A stretch of 16,502 nt of DNA from contig JASBUE010000025.1 in NCBI GenBank assembly GCA_030148045.1, positions 1-16,502 on the forward strand, in the 5' to 3' direction. The notes beneath the pieces are model-generated. The model was not told where the DNA came from, did not search any database, and saw only the letters and a list, made by a program, of their open reading frames with translations. Positions 1-8,930 of the stretch are shown here, piece after piece. A program made the position numbers and the translations under genes. This DNA comes from Candidatus Tenderia sp. Lineage in GTDB: Bacteria > Pseudomonadota > Gammaproteobacteria > Tenderiales > Tenderiaceae. Each line of letters starts with the position of its first letter. Within the stretch, counting starts at the first letter, position 1.

Positions 1-650
<650 letters not shown>

Positions 651-664
651 AGAACGCTTTAAAG

Positions 665-687
665 CCCCCTCCTTGCTAAGAGGGGGG
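665..687. repeat. C-tract/G-tract palindrome in the kdsA-eno spacer (copy 1)
   Basis: CCCCCTCCTT, a short spacer and AGGGGGG form an inverted repeat: seven outer base pairs, one mismatch, then a small loop. The same design recurs at 2061-2098 and 3624-3646, so this is an interspersed family rather than a one-off. There is no T-run after the stem, so it is not a textbook intrinsic terminator, although the RNA hairpin could still affect readthrough or 3' end stability. Confidence 0.6.
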
Positions 688-720
688 AACGAATCCAACT
701 TGTTCATACTCAGAAGAAAC

Positions 721-724
721 GGAG
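721..724 (+). promoter_or_regulatory. Shine-Dalgarno of eno
   Basis: GGAG lies six bases before the ATG at 731. It supports this start for enolase and contrasts with the very weak site in front of ftsB. Confidence 0.6.
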
Positions 725-730
725 CAATCA

Positions 731-2014
<1,284 letters not shown>

Positions 2015-2060
2015 TAAGCTCTCGTGGCATCCAACTGTTCAGTTTAATTTGGCCACCGAA

Positions 2061-2098
2061 TCCCCCCCCTTTTTAAAGGGGGGGCAGGGGGGATTTAA
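2061..2098. repeat. C-tract/G-tract palindrome in the eno-ftsB spacer (copy 2, longest)
   Basis: Eight C followed by TTTTTAAA and seven G form a near-perfect hairpin with a stem of about 9-10 bp and a very small loop. A second G-run (CAGGGGGGATTT) follows and could pair alternatively with the C-tract. Compare 665-687 and 3624-3646. T residues are in the loop, not after the stem, so classical Rho-independent termination is doubtful. Confidence 0.65.
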
Positions 2099-2133
2099 AG
2101 GTGAACCCGAGGCGGCGAACTATGTCCAGCGCG

Positions 2134-2143
2134 CCCCCTCCTT
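2134..2143 (+). repeat. Half-copy of the palindrome abutting the ftsB start codon
   Basis: CCCCCTCCTT is identical to the left arm of the repeat at 665-674 and ends directly at the ATG of ftsB. It contains CCTCCTT, which resembles the 16S rRNA anti-Shine-Dalgarno end rather than a Shine-Dalgarno. It could pair with the G-runs at 2078-2092 in the leader RNA. The sequence identity is direct; any regulatory effect is inference. Confidence 0.4.
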
Positions 2144-2425
2144 ATGAAATGGATAAGCGCCATCCTAATCGTACTGCTGTTGATATTGCAGTATAAACTC
2201 TGGGTGGGGCAGGGCAGCTTCGCCGAGGTCTCGCGCCTGGAGCAGGCCATCGAAAAACAAAGGGCCAACAATGCCCGACTGCGCGAACGCAACGCCGCCC
2301 TGGATGCCGAGGTGCAGGACCTCAAAAAGGGCGTGGAGGCCATTGAAGAACGCGCCCGCAGCGAACTGGGCATGATCAAGCAAGACGAAACCTTCTTCCA
2401 GATAGTCGATGAGCAAAGCCAATAA
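2144..2425 (+). CDS. ftsB: Cell division protein FtsB
   Basis: FtsB is a small bitopic inner-membrane protein that joins FtsL and FtsQ in the divisome and helps activate septal peptidoglycan synthesis by FtsWI. The 93 residues show a short cytoplasmic N terminus, one membrane helix at about 4-21 (ISAILIVLLLILQYKLW) and a long periplasmic coiled coil at about 28-75 rich in Glu, Arg, Leu and Asn (VSRLEQAIEKQRANNARLRE). An ELGMIKQDETFF segment typical of the family follows. The ATG gives the normal N terminus but has no Shine-Dalgarno; the bases before it read CCCCCTCCTT. It overlaps ispD by 17 bp, as often seen in gammaproteobacterial ftsB-ispD-ispF groups, suggesting translational coupling. 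Confidence 0.93.
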   Translation: MKWISAILIVLLLILQYKLWVGQGSFAEVSRLEQAIEKQRANNARLRERNAALDAEVQDLKKGVEAIEERARSELGMIKQDETFFQIVDEQSQ

Positions 2426-3116
2426 ATATTTCTCCGTGGTGCCCGCCGCCTGTGTCGGCAGCCGTATGGGCGCGGCCGTGCCGAAACAGTACCTGCGCCT
2501 GCACGGCAAGACGGTCATCGAACATAGCTTGACGCGGCTTTGCGCCCATCCCTTGATCGAAGGCGTGGTGGTGGCCATCAGCGCGGACGATCAATACTGG
2601 CCGCAACAACGATTGCCCGATCCCAACAAGATTCATGTGGCGCAGGGTGGGGCGGAACGCTGCCACTCCGTGCTCAACGGCCTGCAACTGCTGAGCGGTA
2701 TCGCCGACGCCGACGACTGGGTGCTGGTGCATGACGCCGCGCGCCCTTGCTTGCATCCCGACGACATTACACACATGATCGAGGCATTGCGCGATCATCC
2801 CGTCGGCGGCCTGTTGGGCGTGCCGGTGGCGGATACCGTCAAGCGCACCAACCCCGAGGGCGACGTGTTGCAAACCGTCAGCCGCGACAATCTCTGGCGC
2901 GCCCTGACGCCGCAGATGTTTCGCCTCGGACAACTGCAACAGGCACTGCAGTCAGCACTGGACGAGCATTTCCTGGTCACCGACGAGGCTTCGGCCATGG
3001 AACACGCCGGCTTCATACCGCGCATGGTCGAAGGCCGCGCCGACAACATCAAGATCACCCGTCCTGAAGATCTATCATTGGCCGAACTTTATTTAGCCCA
3101 ACAGGAGAAACACTGA
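2409..3116 (+). CDS. ispD: 2-C-methyl-D-erythritol 4-phosphate cytidylyltransferase (IspD)
   Basis: IspD transfers CMP from CTP to methylerythritol 4-phosphate in the non-mevalonate isoprenoid pathway. The 235 residues are the expected size for a single Rossmann-like cytidylyltransferase domain. Visible motifs are the N-terminal nucleotide loop VVPAACVGSRMG...PKQYL (residues 10-27), LVHDAARPC, LWRALTPQMF, VTDEASAMEHAG and IKITRPEDL. One oddity: the loop normally reads PAAGxGxRM, but here the first Gly is Cys15 (codon TGT, one base from GGT), a change in a region that contacts the CTP phosphates. The start overlaps ftsB, and the stop shares one base with the ispF start, so translation of all three is probably linked. 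Confidence 0.96.
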   Translation: MSKANKYFSVVPAACVGSRMGAAVPKQYLRLHGKTVIEHSLTRLCAHPLIEGVVVAISADDQYWPQQRLPDPNKIHVAQGGAERCHSVLNGLQLLSGIADADDWVLVHDAARPCLHPDDITHMIEALRDHPVGGLLGVPVADTVKRTNPEGDVLQTVSRDNLWRALTPQMFRLGQLQQALQSALDEHFLVTDEASAMEHAGFIPRMVEGRADNIKITRPEDLSLAELYLAQQEKH

Positions 3117-3595
3117 TGCGCATCGGCCACGGCTACGATGTTCATAAATTCGCCGTTAACAGAAAGCTGATTCTGGGTGGCGTCACCATTCCCTATGAGC
3201 TGGGCATGCTGGCCCACTCCGACGGCGACGTGGTGATCCATGCGCTGGTCGACGCGCTGCTGGGCGCGGCGGGACTGGGCGACATCGGTAGCCACTTTCC
3301 CGACACCAATGCCGAGTTCGAAAACATCGACAGCCGTATCCTGCTGCGCGACGTCATCAGCAAGTTGAGCAATGAAGGCTACCGCGTCGGCAACGCCGAC
3401 ATCACCCTCATTGCCCAGGCGCCCAAGATGAAACCTCATCTTCCCGAGATGAAACAGATCCTCGCCGCCGATCTGCAAATCGACGAATCACGCCTGAATA
3501 TCAAGGCCACCACTACAGAAGGCTTGGGCTTTGCCGGGCGCAAGGAGGGCATCGCCTGCCATGCGGTGGTGCTGCTCAACGAGGCCAATGATTAA
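3116..3595 (+). CDS. ispF: 2-C-methyl-D-erythritol 2,4-cyclodiphosphate synthase (IspF)
   Basis: IspF cyclises CDP-methylerythritol 2-phosphate to methylerythritol 2,4-cyclodiphosphate with loss of CMP, two steps after IspD. The 159 residues are standard for this homotrimeric zinc enzyme. The metal ligands Asp8 and His10 (GYDVHKF) and His42 (SDGDVVIHALVDALLGA) are present, as are GDIGSHFPDTN and the C-terminal TTTEGLGFAGRKEGIAC substrate/nucleotide loop. The start codon overlaps the ispD stop (TGATG), giving tight coupling of the two pathway enzymes. After the stop, about 70 bp with a palindromic repeat separate it from truD. Confidence 0.97.
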   Translation: MRIGHGYDVHKFAVNRKLILGGVTIPYELGMLAHSDGDVVIHALVDALLGAAGLGDIGSHFPDTNAEFENIDSRILLRDVISKLSNEGYRVGNADITLIAQAPKMKPHLPEMKQILAADLQIDESRLNIKATTTEGLGFAGRKEGIACHAVVLLNEAND

Positions 3596-3623
3596 TTACC
3601 CAGGATGAACAGCACAACATGTT

Positions 3624-3646
3624 CCCCCCTTTTCTAAAGGGGGAGG
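3624..3646. repeat. C-tract/G-tract palindrome in the ispF-truD spacer (copy 3)
   Basis: CCCCC TTT, a three-base loop and AAA GGGGG form an eight-base-pair hairpin followed by AGG. It is the same family as 665-687 and 2061-2098. It lies 20 bases before the truD ATG. Confidence 0.6.
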
Positions 3647-3665
3647 ATCACCAGGGCCTGACGCT

Positions 3666-4685
3666 ATGCAAACCATGACAAACCCCGCCTACGCCTTCGG
3701 CGAACCCCCATGCCAAGGCACCATCCGCGCCAGCCCCGAAGACTTCCAGGTCGACGAGGTGCTCGGCTTCGAACCCGACGGCAGTGGTGAACATGCCTGC
3801 CTGCATATCCGCAAACGCGGCGCCAACACCGCCGATATCGCCAGGCAGCTGGCACGGCTGGCCGGGGTAAAAAACATGGACGTCAGCTATGCCGGCCTTA
3901 AAGACCGCCATGCCGTTACCACCCAATGGTTCAGTGTCTACTTGGGCAACAAGCCCGAACCTGATTGGGCGCAACTGGAAACCGACGCCGTTCAAATCCT
4001 CACCGCCACCCGCCATGAACGCAAATTCAGGCGCGGAACACTCAAAGGCAACCGCTTCAAACTGCGCATACGTGATCTAAAAGGCGATGCTGCAGACATT
4101 GAGCGACGGTTGCAGACCATTGCCGCCGAGGGAGTGCCCAACTATTTCGGCGAACAGCGTTTCGGTTACGATAACCTGGAAAAGGCCACGGCCATGTTCG
4201 AGGGGCGTATCAAAATCAAAGACAGAAACAAGCGCAGCCTCTATCTCTCCGCCGCGCGTTCGGCCATTTTCAATCACGTATTATCGAAGCGGGTCGCAGC
4301 TGCGAGCTGGCATCGGGCCTTGAATGGCGATGTGATGATGCTGGGCGGCAGCCACAGCGTCTTTCCCCTTCAACAGGTCGATGACAAAATCATGCGTCGC
4401 ATCAAGGAGCATGATATTCACCCCACCGGACCGCTCTGGGGTAGGGGAGAGTTGGGTAGCAGTGGTGAAGTGAAAGAGTTGGAACAGCTATGCGCAGCCG
4501 ATGACGCACTGTTTTGCGAAGGCTTGGAGCGTGCCGGCATGAAACAGGAACGCCGTGCACTGCGTCTGTCGGTTAGAGAGCTTGGGTGGCGGCTTGCGGG
4601 GGATACGCTTGAATTGGGTTTTTTCCTGCCCCCGGGCAGTTATGCCACCGCGGTGCTGCGCGAGCTGGTTGATCGCACCGGGTAG
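3666..4685 (+). CDS. truD: tRNA pseudouridine(13) synthase TruD
   Basis: TruD converts uridine 13 of tRNA-Glu to pseudouridine. The 339 residues match the family. The catalytic aspartate is Asp80 in SYAGLKDRHAVTTQWF. Other signatures are an N-terminal SPEDFQVDEVL, NYFGEQRFGYD in the middle, KRSLYLSAARSAIFNHVLSKR, and PTGPLWG within the TruD-specific insertion domain. A second possible ATG lies three codons in (3675); neither start has a clear Shine-Dalgarno. It is the last gene of the plus-strand run and meets hypF tail to tail with only 15 bp between, so the expected surE/pcm neighbours of many gammaproteobacteria are absent here. Confidence 0.95.
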   Translation: MQTMTNPAYAFGEPPCQGTIRASPEDFQVDEVLGFEPDGSGEHACLHIRKRGANTADIARQLARLAGVKNMDVSYAGLKDRHAVTTQWFSVYLGNKPEPDWAQLETDAVQILTATRHERKFRRGTLKGNRFKLRIRDLKGDAADIERRLQTIAAEGVPNYFGEQRFGYDNLEKATAMFEGRIKIKDRNKRSLYLSAARSAIFNHVLSKRVAAASWHRALNGDVMMLGGSHSVFPLQQVDDKIMRRIKEHDIHPTGPLWGRGELGSSGEVKELEQLCAADDALFCEGLERAGMKQERRALRLSVRELGWRLAGDTLELGFFLPPGSYATAVLRELVDRTG

Positions 4686-4700
4686 GGTGCTCCATAGCTC

Positions 4701-6941
4701 CTATCGATCCCTATGCCCGGCAATCCATGCCTGACCCAGACTGATGCCGCCATCATTGGGGGGGGTCTGCTGTGGCAGGTAGGGGCTGAGGCCGCGATTC
4801 CGTAATCCTTTCACCACACCGCTTGCCAGGACATGGTTCAAAAAACAGCCGCCGTTGAGCAACACGATCTTTGTCCCCTGTCGCCGGGCGACTTGGGCGC
4901 TCCATTCACACAGGGCTTCAACGAGCGTGCCGTGGAAGAGGTTGGCGCCGTGGGCGGCTTGGCAGTCGATCAGTTGCGTCAACAGGCGCGTGAGGTCGAG
5001 TTGACCGTCTTCTATGCACCAGCCATCCGGCACAACCTCCGGTTTGGTGACCAGGCCTTCCAATAACATGGGGGCCTGACCCTCGAAGCTCGCCTTCGGT
5101 TTGATGCCGAGCAGACCGCAGGCGGTATCGAAGAGTCTGCCGCAGCTTGAGACTTCAGGGGTGTTGAGGTTTTTCTCCAGCAGCTGGTGTAGCTGCCTGG
5201 CCGCAGGGTGTGCTTTGAAGCGCCTGGCAATTTCGTCACCGCGCCCGATCTGATGCAGGAAGGCGGCGGCCATGCGCCAGGGTTCGCGCGCGGCGACGTC
5301 ACCACCGGGTTGTTTGAGCTGTTGCAGGTGGCCGAGGCGTCGAAAGTGCGTGCCGTCGTACAACATCAGTTCACCGCCCCAGGGGCTGTGGTCTTCGCCC
5401 AGGCCGAAGCCGTCCAGCGCCAGGCCAACCGCCACATCGGTGATATGGTGTTCCGCGGCCACGGCGGCGAGGTGGGCGTGATGGTGTTGGACGGCGTATG
5501 CGGGGATTCCCAGGCTTTGGGCATGGCGGGTGCTGTGAAAGTCGGGATGGAGGTCATGGGCCACGCGCTCCGGTTTGACGTCCAGAAGCTTTAACAGGTG
5601 TTCGATGGTTTCTTCGAAAAAGCGCAGGGTGGCGGTGTTGTCCATATCGCCGATGTGTTGCGAGACAAAGGCCTCATCGCCGCGCGTGATGCAGACGGTG
5701 TTTTTCAGATGGCCGCCCAACGCCAGCGTGGGGGGGATCTCGTGCGCCAGTTTGATGGCATGCGGCACGTGACTGCGGGCGCGGCGGATGAAACCGGGGC
5801 TGCCGCCGGTGACTCGCATTACGCTATCGTCGCAGCGGATCAGGATGTCGCGGCCGTGGTCGACAATGGTATCGGCGATGCCGCCCAGCCGTTGTTGCGC
5901 CTCGGCGTTGTCGATCACCAGCGGCTCGCCGCCGGGATTGGCGCTGGTCATCACCAGGGCCAGCGCCTGGGACCGGTCCAGCCAGGCGGTGCCGGCGGGT
6001 CGGCCGGCGGCTTCATAGAAAAGCAGATAATGCAGCGGGGTGTAGGGCAGCAACAGTCCCAGCCACTGCAGGCCCGGCGCAATGGACGGGGCCAGTGTCT
6101 CGCTGTGCTTTTTCGGCAGCAGGACGATAGGACGTTGCGGGCTGTCGAGCAATCTGCTGCTTGCCTCGTCCAGGGTCACCAGCTCGGCGGCGCTGGCAAG
6201 ATTGGCCACCATCACGGCGAAGGGTTTCTCTTCGCGCTGCTTGCGCTGCCTGAGCCGTTGCACCGCCGGCTCATTGGTGGCGTCGCAGACCAGGTGAAAG
6301 CCGCCCAGGCCCTTGATTGCGAGGACCTCGCCGACTTGGATGCGCTGCAGGATTTCCTTCACCGGTATCGAGAGCCTGGGGCCACACACGGGGCAGGCGG
6401 TGGGCTGAGCGTGGAAGCGGCGGTTGTCCGGGTCGTGATACTCGGCCGCGCAGGAGGGGCACATCGTGAAGCCGGCCATGGTGGTGTTGGATCTGTCGTA
6501 GGGCAGGCGGCGGGTGATGGTGTAGCGTGGGCCGCAATGGGTGCAGTTGAGAAAGGGATAGCGGTAGTAACGGCTGCCGGGGTCGAACAGTTCGCTTAGA
6601 CAATCCGGGCAGACCGAGTTGTCGGGCGGGATGCTGGTGGCCACCGCGCCGGATTGGCTGATGCGAATGGCAAAGCCCTGTTCCTGCTGCAGCGGGATTT
6701 GATTCATGGCGATGTGATCGATGCGCGCCAGCGGTGGTGGCTGTACGCCGAGGGTGTTGATGAATTCGGTGGTTTGATCGCCCTGGATCTCGATGATGAC
6801 GCCCCTGCCGTCGTTCAGCACCCAGCCGCTCAATTGGTGACGCTGTGCCAGGCGGTGGACATACGGACGGAAACCAACGCCCTGTACAACGCCTCTGATT
6901 TCGAGACGGATGCGCTTTTGCAGGCTAGCTGATCGGGCCAT
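4701..6941 (-). CDS. hypF: Carbamoyltransferase HypF, NiFe-hydrogenase maturation
   Basis: HypF uses carbamoyl phosphate and ATP to carbamoylate the C-terminal cysteine of HypE, which makes the cyanide ligands of the NiFe-hydrogenase active site. From the chosen ATG (MARSASLQ) the protein has 746 residues, the usual size. All four parts are visible: an acylphosphatase domain (IRGVVQGVGFRPYVH at 15-29, catalytic Arg25 and Asn43), a double zinc finger with four CxxC pairs (starting at Cys111, 133, 161 and about 183), a YrdC-like domain (EVLAIKGLGGFHLVCDA), and a Kae1-like C-terminal domain with AVQHHHAHLAAV, VGLALDGFGLGED, LLNGGCFLNHVL and PPNDGGISLGQA. The frame stays open 37 codons upstream to 7052, but that part lies inside the previous gene and is not conserved HypF sequence. 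It overlaps the upstream gene by 17 bp. No other hyp or hydrogenase gene is in view. Confidence 0.95.
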   Translation of the reverse strand: MARSASLQKRIRLEIRGVVQGVGFRPYVHRLAQRHQLSGWVLNDGRGVIIEIQGDQTTEFINTLGVQPPPLARIDHIAMNQIPLQQEQGFAIRISQSGAVATSIPPDNSVCPDCLSELFDPGSRYYRYPFLNCTHCGPRYTITRRLPYDRSNTTMAGFTMCPSCAAEYHDPDNRRFHAQPTACPVCGPRLSIPVKEILQRIQVGEVLAIKGLGGFHLVCDATNEPAVQRLRQRKQREEKPFAVMVANLASAAELVTLDEASSRLLDSPQRPIVLLPKKHSETLAPSIAPGLQWLGLLLPYTPLHYLLFYEAAGRPAGTAWLDRSQALALVMTSANPGGEPLVIDNAEAQQRLGGIADTIVDHGRDILIRCDDSVMRVTGGSPGFIRRARSHVPHAIKLAHEIPPTLALGGHLKNTVCITRGDEAFVSQHIGDMDNTATLRFFEETIEHLLKLLDVKPERVAHDLHPDFHSTRHAQSLGIPAYAVQHHHAHLAAVAAEHHITDVAVGLALDGFGLGEDHSPWGGELMLYDGTHFRRLGHLQQLKQPGGDVAAREPWRMAAAFLHQIGRGDEIARRFKAHPAARQLHQLLEKNLNTPEVSSCGRLFDTACGLLGIKPKASFEGQAPMLLEGLVTKPEVVPDGWCIEDGQLDLTRLLTQLIDCQAAHGANLFHGTLVEALCEWSAQVARRQGTKIVLLNGGCFLNHVLASGVVKGLRNRGLSPYLPQQTPPNDGGISLGQAWIAGHRDR

Positions 6942-7983
6942 CGGTTGATGGGATGACGTCGCTGTCGGGCAGATGTACTTCGGTAAACTCTTCGACGATG
7001 GCGGCGGCCTCATGCACATGTTCGAAACGGGCGATATGGAACAGGGCGTCACCCTCGTTCACCAGCGGCAGGTTGGTGCGGCCGATGACAATGCCGCCGA
7101 AGGGGGCTGTGATCTGGATCTCGCGCTCACCGAAGGGGTCGGAGATGACCCCCAGCAGGCTATCCTTTTTCACCCGGGTGCCCAGCGCCACCATGGGGCG
7201 CAGGATACCGCTGCCCGGTGTGCGCACCCAGGAGCTGGAGCGTGCCGTCACCGGTTCGAGCGGCTTTTTCTTGCTGCGGCTGTGCGGCAGCATCTCCAGG
7301 GTGCGCATGACATTGATAATGCCGCGCACGCCGGCGCGGATGGAGACCTCGTCGAAGCGCAGCGCCTCGCCCGCATCGTAGAGCAGCATGGGGATGCCGT
7401 GTTCCGCCGCCGCCTCGCGCAGTGAACCGTCGCGCAGGTTGGCGGAGATGATCACCGGTACGCCGAAGGCCTGGGCCAGCGCCGCGGTTTCCGGGTCGTC
7501 CAGGTTGGCGCGTATCTGCGGCAGGTTGTTGCGATGAATGGCGGCGGTGTGGAGGTCGATGCCGTAGCGGCACTTGGCGACGATCTCCTTCATGAACAGG
7601 TGCGCCATGCGTGCCGCCAGCGAGCCCTTTTCGGAGCCGGGGAAGGAGCGGTTCAGGTCGCGCCGGTCGGGCAGATAGCGCGAGTGGTTGATCAGGCCGT
7701 GGACGTTGACGATGGGCACGGCGATCAAGGTACCGCGCAGATTTTTGAGCTGGGGCAGTTTGAGGATGCGGCGGATGATCTCCACGCCGTTGATCTCGTC
7801 ACCGTGGATGGCGGCGCTGATGAACATGGTCGGGCCGGCATACTTGCCGCACACAACGTGCACCGGCATGCTCATGGGGGCATGGGTGTAGAGCCTGCCG
7901 GCGGGCAGGTCGACGGTGGTGCGTGTGCCCGGCTCCACCGTGACATTATTTATTTTTATTGAGGTGTTCTTTTTGCGCTTCAT
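6925..7983 (-). CDS. Succinylglutamate desuccinylase/aspartoacylase family protein (M14-like zinc hydrolase)
   Basis: This 352-residue protein belongs to the AstE/AspA superfamily, whose fold resembles M14 zinc carboxypeptidases. The zinc ligands are His60 and Glu63 in AAIHGDEINGVE and His145 in GIDLHTAA. DRRDLNRSFPG (about 106-116) is the substrate-binding loop of the family. Residues about 255-330 (PGSGILRPMVALGTRVKK ... APFGGIVIGR) form the barrel-sandwich, biotinyl-like C-terminal domain seen in this subgroup. Its substrate is not known from the sequence. The ATG shares one base with the rimK stop, and the gene overlaps hypF, so it is almost certainly co-translated with both. Because it sits beside a glutamate ligase, removal of glutamate tails or of an acyl-glutamate is a reasonable guess; arginine catabolism (true AstE) is unlikely without other ast genes. 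Confidence 0.88.
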   Translation of the reverse strand: MKRKKNTSIKINNVTVEPGTRTTVDLPAGRLYTHAPMSMPVHVVCGKYAGPTMFISAAIHGDEINGVEIIRRILKLPQLKNLRGTLIAVPIVNVHGLINHSRYLPDRRDLNRSFPGSEKGSLAARMAHLFMKEIVAKCRYGIDLHTAAIHRNNLPQIRANLDDPETAALAQAFGVPVIISANLRDGSLREAAAEHGIPMLLYDAGEALRFDEVSIRAGVRGIINVMRTLEMLPHSRSKKKPLEPVTARSSSWVRTPGSGILRPMVALGTRVKKDSLLGVISDPFGEREIQITAPFGGIVIGRTNLPLVNEGDALFHIARFEHVHEAAAIVEEFTEVHLPDSDVIPSTDGPIS

Positions 7984-8888
7984 CAGCCGCGGCCCTTGGT
8001 GCGGGTCTTGTGGGGGCTGGCGTTCTTCTCCAGAAACTGGATGATCATGCCGGCCACGTCCTTGCCGGTGGCGGCCTCGATGCCTTCCAGGCCGGGGGAA
8101 GAGTTGACCTCCATCACCAGCGGGCCGCGTCCGGAGCGCAGGATGTCGACGCCGGCCACATTCAGCCCCATCACCTTGGCGGCCTTGACGGCGGTGGCGC
8201 GTTCCTGCGGCGTGATCTTGATCAACGAGGCGGAGCCGCCGCGATGCAGATTGGAACGGAACTCACCTTCGAGAGCCTGGCGCTTCATGGCGGCCACCAC
8301 CTTTTCGCCGATGACAAAGCAGCGGATGTCGGAACCCCCGGCCTCCTTGATGAATTCCTGCACCATGATGTTGGCCTGCAGCCCCATGAAGGCCTCGATG
8401 ACGCTCTCGGCCGCCTTGCGGGTTTCGGCCAGCACCACGCCGATGCCCTGGGTGCCCTCCAGCAGCTTGATCACCAGTGGCGCGCCGCCGACCATCTTGA
8501 TCAGGTCCTGCACGTCGTCGGGCGAGTGGGCGAAGCCGGTGACGGGAATGCCCACGCCCTTGCGTGACAGCAGCTGCAGGGAGCGTAGCTTGTCGCGCGC
8601 CCGGGTAATGGCCACCAATTCGTTGAGCGGGAACACCCCCATCATCTCGAACTGACGCGATACGGCGGTGCCGTAAAAGGTGATGGAGGCGCCGATGCGC
8701 GGGATCACCGCATCGAAGCCGGTCAGGTTTTCGCCCTTGTAATGAATTTCGGGGTTGGCGGAACTGATGTTCATGTAACAGCGCAGGGTGTCGATGACCC
8801 TGGCTTCATGGCCCCTCGCCTGGCAGGCTTCGACCATACGGCGGGTGGAGTAGAGCTTTTTGTTGCGTGAAAGGATGGCGATTTTCAT
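7983..8888 (-). CDS. rimK: Ribosomal protein S6--L-glutamate ligase RimK
   Basis: RimK is an ATP-grasp enzyme that adds glutamate residues to the C terminus of ribosomal protein S6. In Pseudomonas its activity is linked to c-di-GMP and ribosome remodelling. The 301 residues are very similar throughout to the E. coli protein: MKIAILSRN start, YMNISSANPEIHYKG, FDAVIPRIGASITFYG, the ATP-grasp segments ARDKLRSLQLLSRKG, PLVIKLLEGTQGIGVVLAE, EFIKEAGGSDIRCFVIG, and the magnesium-binding VMEVNSSPGLEGIE near the end. The C-terminal tail (KTRTKGRG) is basic. A strong AGGAAG ribosome site lies eight bases before the ATG. It is 42 bp downstream of the RimB-type protease and overlaps the AstE/AspA-like gene by one base. 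Confidence 0.96.
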   Translation of the reverse strand: MKIAILSRNKKLYSTRRMVEACQARGHEARVIDTLRCYMNISSANPEIHYKGENLTGFDAVIPRIGASITFYGTAVSRQFEMMGVFPLNELVAITRARDKLRSLQLLSRKGVGIPVTGFAHSPDDVQDLIKMVGGAPLVIKLLEGTQGIGVVLAETRKAAESVIEAFMGLQANIMVQEFIKEAGGSDIRCFVIGEKVVAAMKRQALEGEFRSNLHRGGSASLIKITPQERATAVKAAKVMGLNVAGVDILRSGRGPLVMEVNSSPGLEGIEAATGKDVAGMIIQFLEKNASPHKTRTKGRG

Positions 8889-8896
8889 GATTCAAC

Positions 8897-8902
8897 TTCC
8901 TG
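8897..8902 (-). promoter_or_regulatory. Shine-Dalgarno of rimK
   Basis: The minus strand reads AGGAAG eight bases before the rimK ATG. It is the clearest ribosome site in this operon and fixes the start. Confidence 0.65.
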
Positions 8903-8930
8903 TTATTGTTTGTTTGTGGGGACGGGGCCG

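Noticed and set aside
665..687. Intrinsic terminator after kdsA
   Set aside because: The stem is good but no T-tract follows, and the same palindrome recurs in other spacers of the same gene run, so it is listed as a repeat.
5598..6599. 333-codon plus-strand frame opposite hypF
   Set aside because: HypF on the other strand has all its domains and catalytic residues across this stretch; the plus-strand translation is low-complexity Gln, Gly, His, Ala with no motif.
6942..7052. 37-codon N-terminal extension of hypF
   Set aside because: It lies inside the AstE/AspA-like gene and does not resemble HypF N termini; the acylphosphatase domain begins right after the ATG at 6941.
6925..7983. True AstE of the arginine succinyltransferase pathway
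   Set aside because: No astA, astB, astC or astD is nearby, and the protein has the extra C-terminal barrel-sandwich domain and rimK linkage of a different subgroup.
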